From Corynebacterium halotolerans YIM 70093 = DSM 44683 (GTDB lineage Bacteria; Actinomycetota; Actinomycetes; Mycobacteriales; Mycobacteriaceae): a stretch of DNA of 64,000 nucleotides. The stretch covers positions 1,158,075 to 1,222,074 of the forward strand of contig NC_020302.1 in the NCBI RefSeq assembly GCF_000341345.1. Reading direction: 5' to 3'. Position numbers and translations under genes: made by a program. Below are positions 15,740 through 24,660 of this stretch, piece by piece (the first letter of the stretch is position 1; each line of letters begins with the position of its first letter). The notes beneath the pieces are model-generated. The model saw only the letters and a program-made list of their open reading frames with translations, searched no databases and had not been told where the DNA came from.

Positions 15740-17145
15740 CGCTGCTCCCCGTTGTCCGGGGACTGGGGGAACTCCAGGTGCACCACCGAGGTGGTGGTCA
15801 TCTCGTCCAGCAGCTCCGGGCCGTAGCCGAAACCCTCGCCGGAGTCCCCGTGCGGCTGCGCGGCCCCGCCCGGCGCCCCGCCGAAGACGTTGTTGACCTT
15901 GACGGTGCCCACCTTCAGTCCGTTCACCGCGCGCAGCGCCCGGTCGAGGCGGGTGGTGAGCACCGTGGCGGCCAGCCCGTAGCGGTCATCGGCGGCCCGT
16001 TCCAGTCCCTCGTCGAAGCTGTCGACGACCTGGACCGGGGCGACCGGCCCGAAGGTCTCCTCACGCATGATCTCCATGTCGGGGGTGCAGGAGGTCAGCA
16101 CGGTCGCGGGGTAGTGCGCGCCGGGGCCGTCGGGGAGCTGTCCGCCGGTGACCAGCTGCGCACCGGCCTCGACGGCGGCGGTGACCTGGCCGTGGACCAG
16201 ATCGCGGTGGGGGCGGTCGACCACCGGCTGGGGGGTTTCGGCGTTGGTCCAGGCGTCGGCCTCGGCCTCGAGCGCGGTGAGGAACTCGTCGGCGATGGCG
16301 CGGTGGACGTAGACGCGCTCCACGGAGGTGCAGATCTGCCCGGCGTTGACGAAGCAGCCGATCGCGGCCTGGGAGGCGGCCCACGCCGGGTCGACCGTCT
16401 CGTCGATGACCAGGGCGTCGTTGCCGCCGTTCTCGCGGATGACGTGGGCCCCGGTCCCGGTGGCGGCGCGGGCGATGTCGCGGCCGGTGGCGGTGGAGCC
16501 GACGTGGGCGTAGACGTTGACACGTTCGTCGGCGGTGAGCATGCGTCCGACGTCGCCGGCCCCGGTCACGGTGACCAGGACGTTCTCGGGTAGGGCGGAG
16601 GAGAGGACCTCGCCGAGCCGGAGCCCCAGGTGCGGATTGCGTTCACTCGGCTTGTGGACGACCGTGTTGCCGGTGACCAGTGCCGCGCCGATCAGGCCCA
16701 TGGCCACGGCGACGGGGTCGTTCCAGGGGGTCAGGGCCGCCACGACGCCGCGGGGGCGGGTGACGGTGTAGTCGGCGGCGAGGTCGTTCCCGCGCAGGCT
16801 GTGCCCGCGGTGGACGGGCCCGAGCTCGGCGTACTGGCGCAGGGTGCCGATGCCCGCCTCGATGCCGCCGCGGCAGTCCGCCGGCAGCTTGCCGGTCTCG
16901 CGGCGGTTGAGCTCGGCCAGTTCCTCGGCCGCCCCGGCGAGGGCGTCGGCCATGGCGTGGAGGTAGGCGCCGCGCTGTTCGGCCGGGGTGGCCGCCCAGC
17001 CCGCCTGTGCCGCATGTGCCCTGCTCACGGCGTCGACGACCTCGTTCTCCCCGGCCGTGGGTAGCGTGCCCACGGGCTCACCGGTGGTCGGATCAACTAC
17101 ACTGAGCTCGGTCCTGCGGACTGTGGCCTGGTCAACTGTGGTCAT
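15736..17145 (-). CDS. NAD(P)-dependent aldehyde dehydrogenase
   Basis: A 469-residue aldehyde dehydrogenase. The coenzyme-binding region includes TPWNDPVAVAMGLIGAALV and GSTATGRDIA. The general-base Glu is in RENGGNDALVID and the catalytic Cys is in VNAGQICTSVERVYV. The pattern is near the benzaldehyde/succinate-semialdehyde type. The ENGGND variant in place of the usual ELGGK(N/S)P is notable. The ATG at 17145 has a textbook AGGAGG nine bases upstream; a longer open frame to 17268 lacks one. It overlaps the hldE-like gene by four bases. It is divergent from a GT9 gene across only 55 bases, so the two promoters must overlap coding sequence. Confidence 0.88.
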   Translation of the reverse strand: MTTVDQATVRRTELSVVDPTTGEPVGTLPTAGENEVVDAVSRAHAAQAGWAATPAEQRGAYLHAMADALAGAAEELAELNRRETGKLPADCRGGIEAGIGTLRQYAELGPVHRGHSLRGNDLAADYTVTRPRGVVAALTPWNDPVAVAMGLIGAALVTGNTVVHKPSERNPHLGLRLGEVLSSALPENVLVTVTGAGDVGRMLTADERVNVYAHVGSTATGRDIARAATGTGAHVIRENGGNDALVIDETVDPAWAASQAAIGCFVNAGQICTSVERVYVHRAIADEFLTALEAEADAWTNAETPQPVVDRPHRDLVHGQVTAAVEAGAQLVTGGQLPDGPGAHYPATVLTSCTPDMEIMREETFGPVAPVQVVDSFDEGLERAADDRYGLAATVLTTRLDRALRAVNGLKVGTVKVNNVFGGAPGGAAQPHGDSGEGFGYGPELLDEMTTTSVVHLEFPQSPDNGEQR

Positions 17146-17200
17146 GGTTTCCTCCTCATTGAAACTCACTGGAAAACGATGAAGAACTGGGAAAGGTGCA

Positions 17201-18334
17201 ATGGCTGAGACGAGTGTCGAAACGTTCGTGGGGGAGGCGGGAACCAGGTTCTCCCGGGTCAGGAGCATCGCGGTGCTCCGTGGCGGGGGCCTGGGCGACC
17301 TGATGTTCGCGATGCCGGGGATCGCCGCGCTGGCGGCCGCCTACCCGGAGGCGACGGTGACGGTGCTGGGCACCCCGGCCGCGAAGGCGCTGCTGGAGGG
17401 CCGTCCCGGTCCCGTCGACGAGGTGGTGGTGCTGCCGTTCGCGGAGGGCGTGCGCCCCGGCCCTGAGGATCCGGCGGCCCTCGAGGACTTCTTCGCGCGG
17501 ATGCGGGAGCGGAAGTTCGACCTGGCGGTCCAGATCCACGGTGGTGGCCGCTACTCCAACCCGTTCCTGCTGAAGCTGGGGGCGCGTCACACGGTGGGCA
17601 CCCGCACGCCGGACGCGGAGGCCCTGGAGCGCAATCTGCCGTACATCTACTACCAGAACGAGGCGATGCGCGGCCTCGAGGTCGCGGGCCTGGCCGGCGC
17701 GCCCGCCCGGAATCTCGAGGCCCGCCTCGAGGTCACCGACGGGGAGCGGGAGGCGGCCGAGCGGCACCGGGACGCGGGCGCCCGTGGACTGCTGACGATC
17801 CACCCCGGCGCCACCGACCCGCGCCGCCGTTGGCCGGCGGAGAACTTCGGTGAGGTGGCCGCCGGTGCCGCCGCCGACGGCTGGCAGGTGCTCATCGTCG
17901 GCGACGACGGCGACGCCGACGCCGCGGAAGAGATCATCGACGTCGCGCGGCGCCGGCTGCGGGAGCAGGGGGCGGAGGCCGCCCCGACGGTCACCTCCGT
18001 GACCGGGAAGCTCTCGCTGCCCGAGCTGCTGGGCGTGCTCGCCCTCAGCGACGTGATGCTCGGCAACGATTCCGGCCCGCGGCACCTGGCCATGGCGGTC
18101 GGCACCCGCACGGTGGGACTGTTCTGGCTGGGCAACCTGATCAACGCCGGCCCCCTGGGCCGGGGTCTGCACCGCACCCACATGTCCTGGGTGACGCACT
18201 GCCCCGAGTGCGGGGCCGATGTCACCCAGGTGGGCTGGACGGCGGAACGCTGTGAACACGATCCCTCCTTCCTGGCGGGCATTGAGCCCGCCGCGGTGTA
18301 CGCCGATGTCCGTGCGCTAATGGATGGTGAATAG
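17201..18334 (+). CDS. Family 9 glycosyltransferase (heptosyltransferase family), copy 1
   Basis: A 377-residue GT-B enzyme of the ADP-heptose:LPS heptosyltransferase family. The N-terminal motif RGGGLGDLMFAMPGIAALA, the IHPGATDPRRRWP donor loop and LGNDSGPRHLAMAVGTRTVG near residue 285 are family hallmarks. Near the C-terminus a Cys set (THCPECGADV ... ERCEHD) could bind metal. It is the only plus-strand gene in this part of the cluster and ends two bases before the converging SDR gene. AAAGG lies five bases ahead of the ATG. In an LPS-free organism its acceptor is unknown. Confidence 0.9.
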   Translation: MAETSVETFVGEAGTRFSRVRSIAVLRGGGLGDLMFAMPGIAALAAAYPEATVTVLGTPAAKALLEGRPGPVDEVVVLPFAEGVRPGPEDPAALEDFFARMRERKFDLAVQIHGGGRYSNPFLLKLGARHTVGTRTPDAEALERNLPYIYYQNEAMRGLEVAGLAGAPARNLEARLEVTDGEREAAERHRDAGARGLLTIHPGATDPRRRWPAENFGEVAAGAAADGWQVLIVGDDGDADAAEEIIDVARRRLREQGAEAAPTVTSVTGKLSLPELLGVLALSDVMLGNDSGPRHLAMAVGTRTVGLFWLGNLINAGPLGRGLHRTHMSWVTHCPECGADVTQVGWTAERCEHDPSFLAGIEPAAVYADVRALMDGE

Positions 18335-18336
18335 GA

Positions 18337-19029
18337 TCACGGCCAGGAGTCCTCGAGCTCGTTGGCGATGAGCAGTTCGCGGATCTCCACGTTCTCCGGC
18401 TGGGTCAGGGCGTAGACGATCGACTCCGCCACCCGGGCCGGCTCGTTGAGCCGCGAGTCGTCCTGGGGCATGTACTGCTCGGTGCGGCCGTCGAAGAACT
18501 TCGTCTTCATGCCGCCCGGGATCAGGTTGGTCACCCCGACCTCGCCCTTGAGCTCCGCGGCCAGTGCCTGGCTGAAGCCGCGGACGCCGAACTTGGAGGC
18601 GCTGTAGGCCGTCGCGCCGCCCGCGCCCTTGAGCGCGAGCGTGGAGGAGACGGTGATCACCCGGCCGTGGGACCGCTTCAGGTACGGCAGGGCCGCGCGC
18701 ACCGCGGAGACCGTGCCCAGGAGGTTGACCGCCAGCACGTGCTCCCACTGCTCCGCGGAGATCTCGTCGAGCTCACCCGGGGTGTCCAGGCCGGCGGCGG
18801 CGACGATCGCGTCCAGGCCGCCCAGGTCCTCGGCGACCTCGGTGATCACCTTCTCGAGCGCGGCCCGGTCGGTGACGTCGACCTCGTGGGCGCGGTGGTC
18901 ACCGGCGTCGGAGATGTCCCGGTCGAGGACGATCGGGGTGCCGCCGGCGCGGGAGACGGCGTCGGCACAGGCCAGGCCCAGTCCGGAGCCGCCGCCGGTG
19001 ATGAGGACCTTGCGGGAGTTCAGCTGCAT
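18337..19029 (-). CDS. Short-chain dehydrogenase/reductase (classical SDR)
   Basis: A 230-residue classical SDR. The cofactor motif TGGGSGLG is at about residues 11-18, an NNAG-like AAAGLD region follows, and the catalytic Ser and YSASK are present (SSTLALKG; AYSASKFG). The substrate is unknown. The ATG at 19029 is chosen for AAAGGA upstream; extra upstream residues in the open frame look non-coding. It follows the second HldE-like gene by 58 bases on the same strand. A role in oxidising or reducing a cluster sugar is inference; unrelated alcohol oxidation is equally possible. Confidence 0.85.
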   Translation of the reverse strand: MQLNSRKVLITGGGSGLGLACADAVSRAGGTPIVLDRDISDAGDHRAHEVDVTDRAALEKVITEVAEDLGGLDAIVAAAGLDTPGELDEISAEQWEHVLAVNLLGTVSAVRAALPYLKRSHGRVITVSSTLALKGAGGATAYSASKFGVRGFSQALAAELKGEVGVTNLIPGGMKTKFFDGRTEQYMPQDDSRLNEPARVAESIVYALTQPENVEIRELLIANELEDSWP

Positions 19030-19087
19030 GTCAGTGTTGTCCTTTCGGTGGATGATTTCTTCGGTGCGGTCGCGGGCGTCGGATGAG

Positions 19088-20449
19088 TCAGCCCACGGCC
19101 TGCAGTGCCTCGGCGAGCCGGGTCGTGGAGCGGGCGGGGTGGTAGGGCACGGTGACGGCCTGTCCACCCCAGCCCCGGATCAACCTGGCCTCGGGCAGCG
19201 AGTCGATGTCATAGTCACCTCCCTTCACCCACAGGTCGGGGCGGAGTTCGGAGAGTACGGTCTCGGGGGTGTCCTCGTCGAAGACGACGACCGCGTCGAC
19301 GCACTCGAGTGCCTCGAGCAGCTCGACCCGGTCGCCCTCCTGCATGATCGGCCGGTGCTCGCCCTTCAGACGGCGCACGGAGTCATCGGAGTTCAGGCAG
19401 ACGACCAGAAAGTCCCCGAGGCCGCGGGCGGCGGCCAGGGTGCGGGCGTGGCCGGCGTGCAGCAGGTCGAAGCAGCCGCCGGTGGCCACCACGACACCAC
19501 CCCGGGCGCGTACCTCGGCCAGCCGGGCGGCCAGCTCGTCGGCGGGCTGTTCCCGTTCGGCGGGGCGGCCCAGGGTGGCGACCCCGCCACGGGCGATGTA
19601 GCCGGCGGCGTCGTCGACGGCGGCTTCGACCGCCCGGGCCAGCGGCGTCGAACGGGCGAGCTGTGCGGTCAGCGCCCCGGCGAAGCGGTCGCCGGCGCCG
19701 CAGGTGTCGCCGCCGGTGGCCGCGGCCACGGGGATGAACTGGGGCAGGGCATTGCCGCGTTCGAACACGGCCGCCCCGTCGCCCCCGAGCGTGACGACGG
19801 CCGCGCGCACCGGCCACAGCTCCAGCATCCGCTGGGCGGCCCGGGAGACCTCGCGGGTGTCCTCGCCGCTGATCCCCGCGGTGGCGCGCGCCTCCCCGAG
19901 GTTCGGGGTCACCGCGGCGACCCCGGCCACGGGCGCGCCGCCCTTGGGGTGCGGGTCCCACACCACCGGCACCCGCGTGGCGGCGTCGTGCAGCGCCTCC
20001 CGCAGCGCGGGGTCGTCGGTCAGGCCGCGGCCGTAGTCGGAGACCAGCACGGCGTCGGCCGAACGGATGGCCGCCAGCATGTCCGGGGTGGACCGCGGGG
20101 TGGTCTCCACGGCGCAGTTCAGGTCCATCCGGGCGACGACGTGACCGTCGGCGATCAGGCGCTTTTTCACCGGGGTCGGCTGACCGGAGGGGCCGGCGAC
20201 GAGATCGATGCCGGCCAGGCCCTCGCGCAGGCGGGCGGCGTGGTCGTCCTCGCCGAGGACGGTGACCAGGGTGGGGGTGTGTCCGGCGTCCGCGAGCAGG
20301 AGGGCCGCCAGGCCGGCCCCGCCGGGGCGGTGGGACTCGCCCCCGACGTCGACGACCGGCACCGGCCCGTCCGGCGAGAGTTTCCGGGCGGCGCCCGCGG
20401 TGTCGACGTCGAGCAGGACGTCACCGACGACAATGATGTTCACGGTCAT
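19088..20449 (-). CDS. Bifunctional HldE-like kinase/nucleotidyltransferase, copy 2
   Basis: A 453-residue HldE-type protein without the N-terminal extension of copy 1. The PfkB domain has VGDVLLDVDT, RPGGAGLAALLLADAG and CGAGDRF in place of the usual GAGDTF, a substitution next to the catalytic Asp that may affect specificity. The nucleotidyltransferase domain starts near residue 320 with TGGCFDLLHAGHARTL and continues with NSDDSVRRLKG and KGGDYD. The ATG at 20449 has AGGAGG six bases upstream and overlaps the stop of the GT4-GmhA fusion by four bases. Copies 1 and 2 may make different nucleotide heptoses, or one may be specialised for kinase or transferase activity. Confidence 0.87.
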   Translation of the reverse strand: MTVNIIVVGDVLLDVDTAGAARKLSPDGPVPVVDVGGESHRPGGAGLAALLLADAGHTPTLVTVLGEDDHAARLREGLAGIDLVAGPSGQPTPVKKRLIADGHVVARMDLNCAVETTPRSTPDMLAAIRSADAVLVSDYGRGLTDDPALREALHDAATRVPVVWDPHPKGGAPVAGVAAVTPNLGEARATAGISGEDTREVSRAAQRMLELWPVRAAVVTLGGDGAAVFERGNALPQFIPVAAATGGDTCGAGDRFAGALTAQLARSTPLARAVEAAVDDAAGYIARGGVATLGRPAEREQPADELAARLAEVRARGGVVVATGGCFDLLHAGHARTLAAARGLGDFLVVCLNSDDSVRRLKGEHRPIMQEGDRVELLEALECVDAVVVFDEDTPETVLSELRPDLWVKGGDYDIDSLPEARLIRGWGGQAVTVPYHPARSTTRLAEALQAVG

Positions 20450-22479
20450 GCCTCCTGGTAGCGGTCGCGGGTACGGGAACGGGAGCCGCGGGCACCGACC
20501 GCGGTGGCGGCGGGGACCGCGGTGGTCGCGGTGCGGCGGGTGGTCAGACGCGCGACCTCGGCGTCGAAGGCCCGGCACACGCCGTGGATGGCCATCAGGT
20601 GGGCCTCCTGCACGTTCGGCGAGTCGGCGTCGATGGCGACGACGTCATCGCACAGCACGGTCAGTGGATTCGGCTCGGGACCGGTCAGCGCCCACACGCG
20701 CACGCCCATCTTCCGGGCGGTCTCGGCGGCGCGCAGCAGGTTGCGGCTGGTGCCGCTGGTGGTCAGCAGGAGCAGGACGTCCCCGGCGCGGGCGTGGCCC
20801 TCGATCTGGCGGGAGAAGACCTCCTCGTAGCCGTAGTCGTTGCTGATGGCGGTGACCGCCGAGGCGTCGGTGGTCAACGCGATGGCGGAGAAGGCCGGCC
20901 GGTCGCCCTGGAAACGGCCCACCAGCTCGGAACTGAGGTGCTGGGCCTCCGCGGCCGAGCCACCGTTGCCGGCCGTCAGCAGCCGGTTCCCGGCGGAGAG
21001 TTTCGTCGCCAGCTCCCGTCCCCAGCGCGCGAGCGTGCAGGACTGGGCGCGCAGCGAGGCAACGGCCGTCTCGACGCCGTCGAGGTGCGCGCCGATCCCG
21101 TCGTCGCTCAGGGTGGTCACCGCGGCGGGCTCGCCATTGCGGTCTGAGCCGCTCCCGTCGATGCCGTCCCAGGTGTCGGCGGTGCGGTCGGGGACCGGCA
21201 GCCGGAGGACCCCGGAGGTGGTCGTCTGCGTCAGGCCCGGGGCCGGGGCCGGGGCGTCCTGCCGGGCGAGCAGCCGGCGGTAGGTGTCCTCGGTGGCCTC
21301 GGCGACGACGGGCCAGGCGTAGCGTTCCCGGGCACGCCGGAGGCCGTGCGCGCCCATCTCCGCGGCGGCGGCCGGGTCGGCCAGCAGGCCGGCGGCGGCC
21401 TCGGCCACGGCCGCCGGATCGCGCGGGGGGACGTGCAGTCCGGTCACCCCGTCGACGACCGTGTCGGACAGCCCGCCGACCTTCGCGGCGAGCACCGGCA
21501 CGCCGCAGGCCATGGCCTCCAGCGGCACGATACCGAAGGGTTCGTACCAGGGGGTGCAGGCCACCAGGTCGGCGCTGCGCAGCACGGCGGGCATGTCCGG
21601 GCGCGGGACCTGGCCGCGCAGCACCACGCGGTCCGCCACCCCCAGTTCCCGGGCGATGGCGCGCAGGCGCCGGGCCTCCGGGTCGTGGTCGAGGTCGGTG
21701 ACCTCGCCACCGCCGCCGATGATGTGCAGCTCGACGTCGTCGAAGCCGCGCTCGGCCAGCAACGGCAGCGCCCGGATGAGCAGGTCCATGCCCTTGCGGG
21801 GGACCAGCCGGCCGACGCAGAGGATACGGCGCTTCCCGCCGGTGTCCTCCACCTCGCCCTGCGGGCCGAAGAGGTCGAGGTCCACGCCGCAGGGGATGAC
21901 GGAGACCTGGCGGGGGTTGACCTGCATGGCCTCGAGCTCGCGGACCTCGTCGCTGCAGGTGGCGATGACGTGGGTGGCCGTCTGCCCGACCCGGGGCTCG
22001 AGCGTGACGCGCTCGGCGGGGCTGGTGTCGGCCGCGCCCTGGTGGCGGCGCTTGACCGTGCCGAGGGCGTGGAAGGTGTGCACCAGCGGGGTGTCGGTGA
22101 GCCCGGCGGTGTCGAGGGCGGTGCGGGCCGCGAGCCCGGACATCCAGAAGTGTGAGTGGACGATGTCGGGGATCGCGTCCGGATGGCGCCGCCAGTAGTC
22201 GGCGATGCCGCTCCCGAGCTCCGGCATGTGGGGCAGGAACTCATCCTTCGGCAGGTGGGCGTGGGGCCCGGCGGAGATGTTGACCACCGTGACCCCGCGG
22301 CCGGCGACGACGGCCTCGGGGAGCTCCTCCGAGTCCCGCCTCGTGAAGACGGTGACGTCGTGGCCCCGGTCGGCCAGCGCCTCGGACAGGGCGGCGACGT
22401 GCACGTTCTGACCGCCGGCGTCCACACCACCGAGCGCCGCCAGCGGGCTGGCGTGCTCGGAAACCATTGAGATCTTCAT
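20446..22479 (-). CDS. GT4 glycosyltransferase fused to GmhA-like sedoheptulose-7-phosphate isomerase
   Basis: A 677-residue fusion. Residues 1 to about 400 are a GT4/GT-B transferase: GGVDAGGQNVHVAALSEAL at the N-terminus, VVHTF-type HTFHALGTVKRRH, VGRLVPRKGMD and the C-terminal donor motif EPFGIVPLEAMACGVPV. A linker rich in Pro, Thr and Asp (about 405-475) joins a SIS domain. The SIS part has the GmhA hallmarks AGNGGSAAEAQHLSSELVG near residue 505, NDYGYEEVFSRQIEG, TTSGTSRN and VQEAHLMAIHGVC with the catalytic His. GmhA converts sedoheptulose-7-phosphate to manno-heptose-7-phosphate, the first step of heptose synthesis. GGAA stands before the ATG. Confidence 0.88.
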   Translation of the reverse strand: MKISMVSEHASPLAALGGVDAGGQNVHVAALSEALADRGHDVTVFTRRDSEELPEAVVAGRGVTVVNISAGPHAHLPKDEFLPHMPELGSGIADYWRRHPDAIPDIVHSHFWMSGLAARTALDTAGLTDTPLVHTFHALGTVKRRHQGAADTSPAERVTLEPRVGQTATHVIATCSDEVRELEAMQVNPRQVSVIPCGVDLDLFGPQGEVEDTGGKRRILCVGRLVPRKGMDLLIRALPLLAERGFDDVELHIIGGGGEVTDLDHDPEARRLRAIARELGVADRVVLRGQVPRPDMPAVLRSADLVACTPWYEPFGIVPLEAMACGVPVLAAKVGGLSDTVVDGVTGLHVPPRDPAAVAEAAAGLLADPAAAAEMGAHGLRRARERYAWPVVAEATEDTYRRLLARQDAPAPAPGLTQTTTSGVLRLPVPDRTADTWDGIDGSGSDRNGEPAAVTTLSDDGIGAHLDGVETAVASLRAQSCTLARWGRELATKLSAGNRLLTAGNGGSAAEAQHLSSELVGRFQGDRPAFSAIALTTDASAVTAISNDYGYEEVFSRQIEGHARAGDVLLLLTTSGTSRNLLRAAETARKMGVRVWALTGPEPNPLTVLCDDVVAIDADSPNVQEAHLMAIHGVCRAFDAEVARLTTRRTATTAVPAATAVGARGSRSRTRDRYQEA

Positions 22480-22566
22480 CGTTTCCTTCTTTCTTCGGCG
22501 GCGCCGGCCTCGGTGGTGGGGATGGCCGGCGCCGCGGGCTGTTGGGGCGGCAGGGGGTGTGTCAGG

Positions 22567-23574
22567 TCAGAGGCGCCTGCCTGCGGGCACGGACACGGGG
22601 GTGGTGGCGGGAGCGTCGGCCACCTGGTCGAGCAGTGCGTCCCAGTCCCGCAGGAACCGGTCGAGCCCGTAGTGGGCGAGCACGTGCTCGCGGGCGGCGG
22701 TGCCCTTGGCCCGGGCCTCCGCCGGGTCGGCCAGCAGGCGGGCCGCGGCCTCGTGGAGTTCGGTGACCTGTGTGGAGATCACGCCGGTCTCCGGCGGAAT
22801 CGCGCGGATGGCCTCGGTGGTGGCCAGCGCGACGACCGGCATGCCCAGGTGCATGGCCTCCAGCAGGGCCAGGCCCAGCGAGGTCCACCGGATGGGGTGG
22901 AGGTAGACGCGCCGCCGGGCCATCTCGCGGTGCAGCTCATCGCGCTTGAGATCGCCGTGGACGCGCAGCTGATCCGGCGTCAGCCCGGTGGCGTCGTGCA
23001 GTCCGTCGGTGCCCATGCCGAACACGTCGACCGGACCGGCCTGGGCGAAGCCGGGCAGCAGGTCGGTGCCGGTGACCCGCCAGCGGCGGACCGGCTCATT
23101 GGTGACCACCGCCAGGTTCCCCAGCTCCCCGGTGTAGCGGTGGCCGGGATCGCGGATGCCGTGCTCGACGACGACCGTCGGGGCGGTGCCGTTGTCCCAC
23201 AGCAGCTCGTTGAAGTGGGTGACGTGCGCGATCGGGATCTCCGTCTGATCCGCCAGCGGGTGGACCGTGTTCGGCACATCGCCGCGCGGGGTGTTGTGCT
23301 CGACGTAGACGGCCGGGATGTCCCTGCCGGGGCGGCGGCCGAGCAGCCGCTCGGCCTCCGCGAGCTCCTCGGGGCGCTGGAGCACCACGACGTCGATGTC
23401 CTCGTCCGCCAGGGCGTCCGGATGGATGTCACGCACGGAGGTCGGCCAGTCGCGGTCGGCCCGGCCCAGACCCCAGGCCCCGCCCTCGGGCAGGGCGGGC
23501 AGCAGGTACTCGTGGGAGCCGTGGACGAAGGCGTCGGTCCAGGAGCCGTGCACGTGCCAGAGCAGAATCTTCAC
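22567..23574 (-). CDS. GT4-like glycosyltransferase
   Basis: A 335-residue GT-B type transferase. The N-terminal half is divergent but has PAVYVEHNTPRGDVPNT and VVVEHGIRDPGHRY, as GT4 enzymes do at the acceptor side. The C-terminal donor half has VYLHPIRWTSLGLALLEAMH, followed by GMPVVALATTE, which carries the conserved Glu-containing donor motif in altered form. It starts with GTG (GAGG eight bases upstream), nine bases after the GT9 gene, and is 87 bases ahead of the GT4-GmhA gene. It probably adds a sugar to the same cytosolic glycan intermediate; donor and acceptor are unknown. Confidence 0.8.
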   Translation of the reverse strand: MKILLWHVHGSWTDAFVHGSHEYLLPALPEGGAWGLGRADRDWPTSVRDIHPDALADEDIDVVVLQRPEELAEAERLLGRRPGRDIPAVYVEHNTPRGDVPNTVHPLADQTEIPIAHVTHFNELLWDNGTAPTVVVEHGIRDPGHRYTGELGNLAVVTNEPVRRWRVTGTDLLPGFAQAGPVDVFGMGTDGLHDATGLTPDQLRVHGDLKRDELHREMARRRVYLHPIRWTSLGLALLEAMHLGMPVVALATTEAIRAIPPETGVISTQVTELHEAAARLLADPAEARAKGTAAREHVLAHYGLDRFLRDWDALLDQVADAPATTPVSVPAGRRL

Positions 23575-23583
23575 TGGTGAACC

Positions 23584-24660
23584 TCAATTCTCGTTGGTGG
23601 GACGGGGGCGGGGGCGGTCATCGGGCCACAGCCGCTCGACGGCGTCGGCGACCTCCCCGGCCGTGACCGAGGACAGGCAGGGGTGGCCGGGCACCGGGCA
23701 GTCCCGTGCCCGGGTGCCCCGGCACGCCGCCGTCTGGTCGCCGAGCAGCTCCACCGGCACTCCGTAGGGCGCCCAGCGGATCGGCGGGACGACGGGGGAG
23801 AACAGGCTGACCACCGGCGTGCCGACGGCCGCGGCCAGGTGCGCCGGGCCGGTGTTGCCGGAGACGACGACTGACGCCCGGGAGAGCACCTCGGCGGTCT
23901 GGCGCAGATCGGTCACCCCGCCCAGGTCGATGCCCGACTCACCGGCGACCCAGGCGGTCAACTCCTTTTCGCCCGCGCCACCCGTGACGACGACCGTGTG
24001 GCCGCGCTCGGCGAGCAGTTCGACGGCCGCGGCACTGCGTTCGGCCGGCCACATCCGGGCGGGCACGGCCGCGCCGGGATGGACGACCACATAGGGCGCC
24101 GTCTGTTCTGCGAAGGTGTGCCCGGCGGATCCGAAGAAGGAACCGGCGGGGTCGGCGACCCGCATGCGGCCGTCGTCACCGGCGGGCAGTGGGTACCCCG
24201 CCGCCTCGGCGATGCCGAGCGCGCGCTCGACCTCGGGTTGGTCCTCGGGGAAGTCCTCGCCCGGTTTGAGCCGCACGTCGAGCAGCGAGCCGGGAAAATC
24301 CACGGAGGCGCCGGAAATCCGCGGCACCCCGGCCATGCGCAGCACGAGCGCCAGCGGCAGCGGGGACTGGTGGAAGGAGGTGAAGATGACCGCCTCGTCG
24401 AAGCCACGCTCGGCGACGAAGGCGCGCAACGTCTCGATGTGGGCGGCGTCCGCCGACGGGGCGGGCACGATGGTCCAGGGACTGGCCCAGGTGAAGATCT
24501 CGCTCGGGCCGGGCAGCAGCTCGGCGGCCGCGCGCCCCTGGGGGCCGCACAACAGGGTGACCTCGCCGACCTCCGGATGGGCGGCCACCGCACGGATGGC
24601 GGGGCCGGTGACCAGCACGTCACCGACACTGTCCAGACGAGCCACGAGAACCTTCTTCAT
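23584..24660 (-). CDS. Family 9 glycosyltransferase (heptosyltransferase family), copy 2
   Basis: A 358-residue GT9 enzyme. Family marks are RLDSVGDVLVTGPAIRAVA, VVHPGAAVPARMWPAER and SGNTGPAHLAAAVGTPVVSL. Near the C-terminus a Cys-rich stretch, ACRGTRARDCPVPGHPC, matches the cysteine-bearing tail common in this family. The ATG at 24660 shares a base with the stop of the GmhB-like gene (TGATG), with GGGAGG upstream; a GTG one codon earlier is the alternative. Together with GmhB and the downstream GTs it forms a tight minus-strand operon. Confidence 0.9.
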   Translation of the reverse strand: MKKVLVARLDSVGDVLVTGPAIRAVAAHPEVGEVTLLCGPQGRAAAELLPGPSEIFTWASPWTIVPAPSADAAHIETLRAFVAERGFDEAVIFTSFHQSPLPLALVLRMAGVPRISGASVDFPGSLLDVRLKPGEDFPEDQPEVERALGIAEAAGYPLPAGDDGRMRVADPAGSFFGSAGHTFAEQTAPYVVVHPGAAVPARMWPAERSAAAVELLAERGHTVVVTGGAGEKELTAWVAGESGIDLGGVTDLRQTAEVLSRASVVVSGNTGPAHLAAAVGTPVVSLFSPVVPPIRWAPYGVPVELLGDQTAACRGTRARDCPVPGHPCLSSVTAGEVADAVERLWPDDRPRPRPTNEN

